Shown here piece after piece: positions 32,301 to 41,184 of a DNA stretch of 64,000 nucleotides (its first letter is position 1; every line of letters starts with the position of its first letter). The DNA is from Notospermus geniculatus. Taxonomy: Eukaryota > Nemertea > Pilidiophora > Heteronemertea > Lineidae. The notes below the pieces were generated by a model. The model did not search any database. It was not told the origin of the DNA and was given only the letters and a program-made list of their open reading frames with translations. The stretch is from the NCBI GenBank assembly GCA_002633025.1, contig NMRB01000665.1, forward strand, positions 203,983-267,982. Direction: 5' to 3'. A program made the translations under genes and the position numbers.

Positions 32301-34039
32301 TGTCCATTGGGTGTGTGGGCGTGGCCATGGAACATTTGTCAGTGTACATTGGGAATCATTCTCGCCTAAGGTTTCTTAACGTCTCGGGGAACAAAATTAA
32401 AATCAGTGCAAACACCATGGATCCATACCATTACTTAATAAACCTTGATATTTCTCGCAATGAAATACAGTCGTTGCCTGAAGAGGCGTTTTCCAATAAC
32501 CCGAATTTGCAGTACCTTAACCTCAGCCACAACAGTCTCACGTCTATTGGTAAGCACACGTTCCACGGGCTCAGGCAGCTAATAATGCTGAACCTCTATC
32601 ATAATAAAAACCTCAAGACGATCCTCTCGGGCAGTTTCAAGTTCATCGATGGACAAGGGCTGGGCCGAAATAATTGCTTAGCAGAGTTAGATCTGAGACA
32701 AAACAGTCTTGATGTTATCCCTGTAGAATCCGTTCAAGATCTCTGTGCCCATCGTTTGAAGATGGACAAGTTTTCCTTATGCTGCCCGGCCAAGGAGGTC
32801 GAACACTGCACACCAAAACCGGATGAATTTTCCTCGTGTGACGACCTGTTGGCTAACCATGCACTCCAGGTTGCCGTCTGGGTTCTTGGCTTCATGGCCC
32901 TGCTGGGAAACTCCTTCGTTCTGTTGTGGAGGTTCATTCACCGGAAGCAGGGAGCAGGGGTGGAGAATCTTCTTGTCTCAAACCTCAGCATTGCCGATTT
33001 CATGATGGGCGTCTATCTGCTCATCATTGGCTCAGTTGATGTTCATCACAGGGGGACATTTGCTCTCTATACTGATCAATGGAGAAAACACCCCGCTTGT
33101 TATGTGGCCGGCCTCCTCAGCCTTGTCTCGAGTGAAATCTCAGTCTTTCTCCTGGTTTTCATCACAGCTGATCGTGTCATAGCCATCGTTTTTGCCTTCC
33201 GCGTGGAGAAAGTGACCACTCGGTCAGCAGTCATTGTCTTAGTGATTGCTTGGGCAGTTGTCATTACCATGGCGTTGCTTCCAATTTCTGGCGACGGCAT
33301 CTTTGCCAACTTCTATGGGACAAACGCAGTCTGTCTCCCGTTCAGCCTCCGTAAAGGAGCTGACATCTACGGGCTCATTATTCTTACCGTCAATTTCATA
33401 GCTTTCATCCTTATTGCGTTTGGTTACTTAGCCATCTACTACGTCATAAGGAAGTCGAGGAAAAGGTTTGAACAGTTCGGACAAAAGCGGGACACGAACA
33501 AAGAGATGGTTTTCGTCAAAAGGATGTTCATGGTCATCTTCTCTGACTTCTGTTGCTGGGTTCCCATTGTTATTCTGAAGTACCTGGCTCTGAGTGGCGT
33601 TGTCATTCCTGCAGAGGTATCCGCGTGGACCGCCGTCTTCATTCTCCCATTAAACTCCTCCCTGAACCCTTTTCTCTACACCATTGCAACCCTGAAAGCC
33701 AGACGCACCGCAGCTGTGCGGTTGAAAACAGGTTCGAAGGCTTGTCCCGCGGAGTCCAACCAAACATCCCAAATGGAACTCGATAATGTTCTCGCCTCGT
33801 CTTCTACCGGTGAGAGCGAAGGCCCCAAAGCCGTTCTCGCCTCGTCTTCTACCGGTGAGAGCGAAGGCCCCAAAGCCGTTCTCGTCTCGTCTTCTACCGG
33901 TGAGAGCGAAGGCCCCAAAGCCGTTCTCGCCTCGTCTTCTACCGGTGAGAGCGAAGGCCCAAAAACCGTTCGCACCATCGCCACTCAGACTTCTATTTCC
34001 GGCACTGTCTTTACAAATGTTGTTCTTGAGAAATGTTAA
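29336..34039 (+). CDS. Chimeric GPCR: two C-type-lectin-like domains + LDLa + LRR + 7TM (GRL101/relaxin-receptor-like)
   Basis: Two exons, 29,336-30,076 and 30,617-34,039, join in phase 0 (GTAAGG/CAG) to give 1,387 residues. Signal-anchor-like segment at residues 8-24. CTLD1 at about 174-330 is split by the intron (WIFIGLVD before, [10 protein letters not shown] after). A degenerate CTLD2 lies at about 365-490. LDLa modules begin at about 491; the first three have the Ca-binding [10 protein letters not shown] type ending, the fourth (to about 635) lacks its acidic end, and two more follow at about 715-795. Several LRRs ([16 protein letters not shown]) precede seven helices with GNSFVLLW (TM1), NLSIADF (TM2), TADRVIA (TM3), CCWVP (TM6) and NPFLYT (TM7). 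The layout matches snail GRL101 and relaxin receptors, which signal through G proteins at the plasma membrane; the ligand is unknown. The tail carries four 15-residue repeats. An AATAAA at 34,122 is the likely polyadenylation signal. Confidence 0.9.
30235..30430 (+). repeat. tRNA-derived SINE in the receptor intron
   Basis: CCCGGGTTCGAATCCTGGG is a T-arm/B box. It is followed by the body seen in introns of genes A-C (CGTCGCATGGGACAGTAAGC, CAAGGGCAAATAAAAGACC, GTGAGGAACATGAGCAGC). Confidence 0.65.
33788..33967 (+). repeat. Four exact-length 45-bp coding repeats in the receptor tail
   Basis: Repeats start at 33,788, 33,833, 33,878 and 33,923 and encode (V)[14 protein letters not shown] four times with only a few base changes. 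The Ser/Thr/Glu-rich unit could be a kinase target and arrestin-binding segment, as in many GPCR tails; this is inference. Confidence 0.9.
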
Positions 34040-35863
34040 GATTGCCAGATGACATTGAGGACTGGAATACGCCTCGACAAGACGATGTTTCATTGAGTCA
34101 GCCATAAACAATCCAACCTCTAATAAATGGTAAGGCATGAAGGAAGAACATTATAACAACAGCATCCTTTCAAGTGCAGTCGTGGTCACAGTCGTGATTG
34201 TTTACCCCCATTGGGATCACAGTATTAATGTCTCAGTCACAAATGCAACAGCCGCCGGAGGATATCTTGACATCACTGGTTTTTTGCGACATTGCGGTCT
34301 GGGACGGATTTTCCCACATATCCTTGAATAAGATGGTTTTCGACGGGTGCACCCTGTGGGACACTGGCCAGTAATCGGCCGATGTCTGTCGGATTTTGTT
34401 CCGACGACTTGAAAGATGGTTGGGCTGATACCGTCCAGTCCCCACTGATGTCCCAGGGGGTATCGACCCGCTCTCCGTCTGGCAATTGGGTGATTTTGTA
34501 GATCGGCCGGACATAAGTACAATATATGTATTTTGAATGGGTTTTGGCGGGGAAATTGCTTCTGACTGTTGTTATGTGTGCATCAACGTGTTGTAAAAGA
34601 GAAGATTTTTTTGTAAATACAGAACTCCGTTGGTTTTGGATGTGTTGGTTCGTTCGAGGATTGGGGGGGGGGGGCGGGAAGGTTGCACTTGANGCGGGAA
34701 GGTTGCACTTGACAGGAAATTGTTTCACCTTGAATATAACTGATTTTATGTCGGACTCAGAGCATTCCTTCTGTAAAGCAAGTAGATGAATAAATGTGCA
34801 GCACAGAATGCCTTGTTTGGTCGTTACTTGAAGTTAGGCTTGTTCCACATCCCACTTCAAGATACAGAAGGACACCTGTGTACAAGAGGAGAAAGTCCTA
34901 GGGATGATGCAAGTCGGGGACACAACACTCTGCTATTGTATGGCTATGTTCGAATGGTCATGGTCTCTGTAGGCATATATCCTTAGGCCTATCCCTTGTG
35001 GGACAATAAAATTGACTTAGATTCCATGGGCTATGTTCTCAGCCACACCGGATTTTCATCTTTGGCCCTTCACCATCCATAAGCGAAGCATGTTTTCACA
35101 TACTTTGTCCTCAGTCTATAAGCAAGTAATCTAGAATGTAAATGGAGGTGAATATTTGATGGCACACTATTACAACATGGTATCCAGGTCAAACATAAAC
35201 ACGAAATCACGAAATCCATTGATCCCCGTTACGCTAAATCATTGAATGGATCACTAGCTGGTATAATGGGAAAGTATATACTCCTCGGTGTTTGTGCTGT
35301 TTGACACTGTGTGTTGAAGACATTATAGAAACGAACTATGTGAGACCACAAAACGGCAGGATTTCATACACTCGTCGGTGTATATAGATGTTGTACTCAT
35401 TCGTAAATTAGTATTGATGGTCATGAAGAAGCAATGGGAATGATAGAAAGGAAGACGATGGGTTGAAATATCAGGTAAGTACAACATATGTCTCCAGTTA
35501 ACTATTCCGTCTGCAAGGATACCCTGTCGGTAACTCAACCAGATCCCAGAATGATGGTCGTTGGGTTGGTTGCACACATGCTTTTGTTGCTGGCAGGTTT
35601 TGGACCGAGCCACATGTACCAGTATATTCGTTGGCCCCCTTGGTCATCCTGCCGGCCGCCGGACCACAGATGAGGTGTCTCAGGACACCATCAGAAAGAG
35701 AAATATGCCAACGAGTTTTCAATCACCGTGCTCCAGCGCCCTGGTGCTCTCATGAACATACACGAATACTGGCTTCATTGCACATAATCATGATTGGGTT
35801 CAGACTGTCATTAACGTTTCCCTCTTCACATGAGCTGGTGGCAGCAGCTGCATCGGCCAGGAC
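34040..35863. other. Intergenic, receptor 3' UTR and beyond
   Basis: AATAAA at 34,122 probably ends the receptor transcript. A single N at 34,693 is flanked by the identical 19-mer GCGGGAAGGTTGCACTTGA, an assembly overlap. A 35,488-35,673 frame encodes a hydrophobic stretch followed by RWPPWSSC but lacks support. No other gene seen. Confidence 0.45.
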
Positions 35864-38800
35864 ATGGTGCTGAAGAGGTCAAAAGGTGGTCTGAACACAG
35901 GGTGTTCTCTACGTTTACTGGGGTACGCGAAACATCTTCCTCAGATAGCAGCCAGGCAGCACGTCCTCGGCAAACACAAGAATTCCTTGGTAGGGTGCAT
36001 GGATGAGGAGCTGCTCATTGACGATGGAGAGCTGGACTGTCTGCCGGTGGAGGCCCTCTTCTACTCCATGAACAAGAGGAAGAGGTGGCTCATTGAGAAG
36101 GAGGTAACTGTCAAGCTGTTTGTTTCGTCTTTGTCTTAATCATGGTATAGATCAGTGTAAAGGCGGCTCTCCACGTGAAAGTTTTCTTGCGCAAGTTGGC
36201 TCACAATGGGCAATTCACCATTATTTGTTCCTCACGGCTTACGCTGGGACCAGTGACATAAACAACTGCAGGCAGTTGAATTGCCCAGAGAGAGCCAACT
36301 TGCGCAAGAAAACCCCAAGAAAACTTGCACGTGGAGAGTCGCCTTTAGATTCCATGTTGAGTCTTGCTATAGTTTGCTATTATAGTATAGCTGTGTCCGA
36401 ATTGCCATGGTCTCTTTTCTCATATCATAATCCCTCGTTGACAATAAAACCGGACTTAGATTCCGGGGGACTTTGGTCCCTGTAACACCAGAGGGGACGC
36501 TCTTAGTGATGATCGGATGACACTCCGAGTCGGACTTGACTGACCAAAGCAGTGGTCCTACTTGCTAACAATGAACTTTTCCCTCTGCAGGTCCTGTCGT
36601 ACATGTATCGTCCTCCAACTAGTCATGCACGGGTCGTAATGCTGAAGAGGGAGACCCCTCTTGAAATCACCCCTGATGAAGTCCTTGGTATCAGTGATGC
36701 AGACTGCCTTAGCCTATATGACAATAGTCTCCAGACGGTTGTCCAAGCATCAAGACCATGTAGATACCAGGACATGATTGAGAATGCTCTGAAGTGTCTT
36801 CATGAAGAAGAGGATGAGAGGTTTGTCTCCCCCTACGAGGTCATTCGGCGGCAGACGAGGACAGCAATCCAGAGGGTGATTCGGAAACCTTTCAAAGGAT
36901 ACAGTGACTTGCGAAGGTACGTTCGTGTTGTTGAAAGTAGGCCTGTGTTCGGCGCTGGTCGGTCGATTGGTCCACCCACCTGTCGGAGGGTGGTCGTTGG
37001 GCTGGTTGGTCGGTCAGTTGGAGGGCGGCGGTCGCTCGCTAGCTCGCTCGGGAGAAATGTCGGGAGGTCGGTCCGTCGGGAGGACGGTTGGTTGGTCGGA
37101 TGGTCGGTCCGTCGGGAGGGTGGTCGGGAGGGAGGGTGGGAGTTCGGGAGGTCTGTCGGAAGTGAGGTCGGTCGGTCGGCAGGTTGGGAGGGAGGGATGG
37201 TTGGTCAGGAGAGGCAGTTCACTTTCACGATGCTTGTCACAGGCACCGTCATATGGGGGGTTGACTTCAACACAGGTCCACAGTATAATACGTTCCATCG
37301 CTTCTTAGATGTGTGGTTGGTACATATAGTATAGTACCATCTATTATTCTTTCAGAATCTTAGACGAGGAAAGAAAAGAGGCGCGCCAGGCTCGAGAGGC
37401 CAGCTTCCTATGGTGCCCAACAGTCAAATATGAGATGTTTTATCCTCAACAGATCTCTGCCAAACATTTCAAGATTAAGACTGAACAGAAACGTGAGTAG
37501 ATCATGGACTTTGACAAACAGATTGTGTTTTAGTGTAACCACCACGTGCCAGGATGTCACAATCATTATAATTCATTCCAGTTCCATCTCTGGTGTTCCT
37601 TGGGCGTGCTTTTGTGCACCTGAGTTCCCATGCCGCCCAGGTCATGCAACCCAGGTGGGGTACAAGCGAGAGACGGTCTTTGAGACACTTGTCGCTTGCT
37701 GTGCATGCAGTTGTTGCACTTTTGCGACCCTGACGTAGTCTTCAGTCCTGCAGCGTCTACCCTGGCGTTTGGTGGTCCACTGCCAGTTCCTGAACACACA
37801 CTCAGTGAGATGGCGCTTGATGGTCATGGCTGTGCCGAAGATGGCCGCCCTCTGGACCTCCCTCGGAAAAGTGCCTTCCTCTAATTCAGCAACAGGCTAC
37901 CTGGTTTTGGTTCCTGCAAGCGCACATCCTAGCTGTAAAGGGAGTTTCATCTTGCTGGCCGATATGTGCTCAGTCCACCAGCCCCTTCATCCTGTCATCC
38001 TGATGTTTCATTTCAGTTCTGGACAACAGGAAAGGCATGTCAAAGCACGTCAAGACAGGATCAAGTCTTATTGAGGAAGGGTTAAGTTCGGGAATAGTGT
38101 ATTCAAGTAAGTCTTCCGCCATTCCCTTACGCTGCTCATGTCTGGCCTGACATAAGGCATCCGCTGTCGGTATTCCATATTCAGCATCAAGCAGGCCTAT
38201 CACGTGATGGCTGTACTGTACCCCAGTTATATGGCAGGGCCTAACCCGCCGGCCGTGGAGGATTTCCTTTACGGCTTCATGGTTAGCGCGTTGGCGTCCG
38301 AGTTGGAAATAAGCAATGCTGAGCTCGGTTAGTACTCGGATGGGTGACTGGTGCGTACATACACGATACTCTGGTAATCTCTATCCCTCTTTGACGAGTA
38401 CATGTACTTCAGGAAACCTTCGCCCACAGCCACTAACTCTTCCAAGTAAATACTAGGACACTGATCGCCTCATTTTCAATTTTGTCTTTGCAGAGCGACG
38501 TTCTCGACAAACAAGACGACGGAAGGCTGTAAAGGTGTCGGATTACAATCAGGGACGATTAGAGGGTGGCCCAAAATGGAAGAGGAGTACGACAAAATAT
38601 ATGAGGCTTGGGTTGTATCTGCATTTATTGGTTGAAGAAGAACTCAGGAAACGCAACAAGGAGGGTCACAGTCATACGCAATCAAAGACGAAGAAAGAGA
38701 GTGCACGTTCAACGAATACAGAAGGTGAGGGAGCACGCTACCATTCCGTCAGACCAATAATGCCATCATGTCTACTGTTTGACTTGAGTCCTCTGTTGAT

Positions 38801-39951
38801 CTCGGAGCTACTTCTGAAGTTACCTCTCTTCAGGAGGGTCTTTAAATTGATATGACTTTGTGCCACTTCGCGAGCCAAATGCTCTGGATAGTGCCGTATC
38901 AGCTGCACCTAGATCTGATGGTTTGGTTCACTATACATAATTTTAATTTGCTTTCACTTCTTCCAGCACCTCCGCACATCAAAACACAGCGAACGACTGC
39001 CCAACAGACAGACGGAGATTCCTTCTTTATAACTGAAATACATTCCGGTGATACGGAGTTCGAATCGAGCGAAACCCAAAGACCAGACAATTTGCCGCTT
39101 GTAGACAGGAGAGATGCAAGTGTCCAGGTGACTGAAGATGATGTGGAGTTCGCTTGGAACACGCCAAAGATTGTCGAGTTCCCGTTTGAAGCTCACCCAA
39201 AGCCACCTAATCCATTGGTGAAACCGCTGATACCAGAGATGGGGCAACACCCTGAGCCGAGGATACCCAAGATGGTGGCAGTAGAGAAGGGTGAGTTTGA
39301 TTATTTTAGGCCTATCAACCTCAGATGGAGGAACCTGCGGAACTATTACTGGGAGACGATGCTGCTGTGAGAATCTTGTCCACCATGTCCACTGTTGCAC
39401 TGCGTCAAGGACTTTGTGACGCGACGACATTGCGTTGCTTCGCTCTGTTTCTGACTCCGTCTTCGGTACAGCCGCTCACAGCGCCGCCCTATTGGGATAA
39501 AAGGTTATGCGGTTGCCCATTGGCAGAGCAGAAGCTTTCACTAATGACGCATGTTTTCTCTTCAGGACATCACCTCGACCTTGACATCATCCCAAAAGAA
39601 CCTGCGGTGCTATCAGATGAGAGTTTACATGTTTTAGCCGAGGAGGTCGGAGACTGTATGGTGCTGGCAATGAACCTTAACGTGCCGACAAGAATACTTG
39701 CCATTCTTGCAACGAGCAGTTTCGAAAAGAGACAAACAAAATTAGAAACTTCAGTCGAGTTTTTGCAATATTGGAGAGGGATGCGGTGGGTGGCATCTGG
39801 GAGGACTAAAATTCAGGAGTTGGAAAGAGAACTTGTTAGATTAGGCAGGTCTGATGTGGCCAAGGCGGTGAGGAGATGCCGTCAGATGGAGCTGGAATTA
39901 TCTAGGGATGTTTTTAAAGTGAAACAAAATAAAGGCATTAAACGGAGGTGA
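35864..39951 (+). CDS. 547-residue protein with C-terminal death domain
   Basis: Six exons, 35,864-36,103, 36,591-36,916, 37,356-37,492, 38,494-38,724, 38,967-39,290 and 39,566-39,951, join in frame (1,644 bp). Every junction has GT/AG and matching phase. The ATG is the first after an in-frame stop at about 35,833, but an earlier spliced exon cannot be excluded. The last exon (about residues 435-530) is death-domain-like, with helices around LHVLAEEVGDCMVLAMNLNV, FLQYWRGM and LVRLGRSDVAKAV. Death domains assemble apoptosis and innate-immune complexes in the cytosol. The N-terminal ~230 residues are well-structured looking but unrecognised. A very basic segment (QRRSRQTRRRKAVK, about 234-247) could be a nuclear localisation signal. 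A Pro-rich linker (HPKPPNPLVKP) precedes the death domain. Polyadenylation signal AATAAA near 40,193. Confidence 0.75.
36158..36346. repeat. MITE in intron 1 of the death-domain gene
   Basis: AAGGCGGCTCTCCACGTGAAAG is mirrored by CTTGCACGTGGAGAGTCGCCTT, with a further inner inverted repeat (TTGCGCAAGTTGGCTC / GAGCCAACTTGCGCAA). Confidence 0.8.
36945..37215 (+). repeat. GGTCGGTC / GGGAGG low-complexity tract in intron 2
   Basis: About 270 bp of degenerate GGTCGGTYGG, GGTTGGTCGG and GGGAGGGAGGG units, strongly G-rich on the plus strand and C-poor. The open frames across it come from this composition. Confidence 0.75.
38225..38370 (+). repeat. Composite tRNA/5S-like SINE, copy 2
   Basis: CCCGCCGGCCGTGGAGGAT, TTCATGGTTAGCGCGTTGGCG and then AAGCAATGCTGAGCTCGG-TTAGTACTCGGATGGGTGAC. 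The last part follows 5S rRNA around its internal control region (AAGCA..., GGTTAGTACTTGGATGGGTGACC). Lies in intron 3 of the death-domain gene. Confidence 0.6.
39380..39510 (-). repeat. Copy of the 13,228 repeat family in intron 5
   Basis: Minus-strand copy with TTGCACTGCGTCAAGGAC, GCGTTGCTTCGCTCTGTTTC and CACAGCGCCGCCCTATTGGG, matching the families at 13,228 and 16,796. Confidence 0.7.
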
Positions 39952-40254
39952 CGTGACTTTGTTCGGCTTGGCTCGTCTGATCAGGGAATGAATTACTGCT
40001 GACCGTGTGGGGATGGAGTGGGACTCAAGCCAAAATATGAAGTCATAACGAATACAGCATACTATAGTATTCGGAGTATTTTGGACGTCATAGCTAAGTC
40101 TACTTGTTTGTTTTAGCATGAAAATATGTATTATGTACATTTGTTGCTTTGCTGACAAGCAATACTAAGCCTACATGTTTTTATATCCACAAAATAAACT
40201 TTATTTCATAGAACGAATAGTTTGTTGCTATTTATGACTGTTTATGACTATTTA

Positions 40255-40365
40255 TGACTGAGACTGTTCTAGAGTTTCGGATTGTAAAGTTCCAGCCTGA
40301 AGAAGACCCCGGTTGGGGTCGAAAATTCGTTAACACTCTGGAAATTGCCTTTTTATTTATTTATT
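40255..40365 (+). mobile_element. Penelope-like unit with hammerhead-like core
   Basis: TTCTAGAGTTTCGGATTGTA, then CCTGAAGAAGACCCCGGTTG followed by GGGTCGAAAATTCG. Shares its head with the 12.8- and 62.2-kb units and keeps CUGAAGA, which those have lost. Confidence 0.5.
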
Positions 40366-40639
40366 GCTATTTATGACAGGGTACATGACATATATGAGCC
40401 TTTTATGGCGTGGTACAGGCCAGGCACTGCTCATTACGGAAGATGTCTGGGATTCGAACTCCCAGGCTTGGCACATGGTTTAGAGGTTGAAAGATCGCCT
40501 TTTTTCCTTGTTTATCACAAACTATGTCAGTGAACTAACATCGGACGATTGACGGCTGCTGTGGTGGAAGGAAGTAACAATGAAAGTAAGGTAGTGGATT
40601 TATGTCACCAATGAGGAATCTGCAGAACTAGCACCACTA

Positions 40640-40875
40640 TATGTTACTAAGAAGCACATTTCAGATTTTCGGTTTTGGCCACCTAGTGGCCAAGCCAGGA
40701 GCCAAATTCAACCGAAATTTGGTGTCAGGTCATCTGACACAGGGCTACATTTGTACACAAAGTTTTGTGCCAGTAGGCCTTGTGGTCATGAAACGTGCCC
40801 TGCTAACTGACTACGATGGACGACAACAGACAGTGCATCATGACTAAAGCTCACCCAGTGAGCTAAAAACGGGTT
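40640..40875 (+). repeat. Fragment of a dispersed element ending AGCTCACC...GTGAGCT
   Basis: GGCCACCTAGTGGCCAAG, ACGATGGACGACAACAGAC and AAGCTCACCCAGTGAGCTAAAA resemble the 3' part of the element at 52,244-52,971 (GACGATGGACGACG, AGCTCACCT...AGGTGAGCTAAAA). Confidence 0.55.
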
Positions 40876-41184
40876 ATGAGGTCGCTTATTGTTGATTCAC
40901 CTCGTATACAACCAGTCTATTTAGAAATCGTCACCGCCGTTATAAAGAATCAATTGACTATTCCTCAATATTAATAATGAAGTGTTGATATAGCACGTTA
41001 GCCTCGTGTGCAGTACGAATAAAACCTTTTCCCAGACCGATTCTAATGAATGCTTGAGTAAGTCCGCTGTTTACCATTAGGTCTGTTGGTTGACTACCGT
41101 CTTTAGTGACCGCTAGGACTTAGCATACACCATTTCTATAGGCTTTACGGGACAAGTTCGATAAGCACAGGGCAAGGAAACAAC

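Noticed and set aside
33650-34138. Antisense open frame opposite the receptor tail
   Set aside because: A shadow created by the stop-free 45-bp repeat; no independent evidence of coding.
35488-35673. Thrombospondin type-1 repeat (WPPWSSC) gene start
   Set aside because: A single WxxWSxC-like match followed by a stop within 12 codons, no further cysteines or CSVTCG-type motif.
36945-37334. Arg/Gly/Ser-rich reading frame continuing exon 2 of the death-domain gene
   Set aside because: It is translation through a GGTC/GGGAGG low-complexity intron past a clear GTACGT donor that joins in phase to 37,356.
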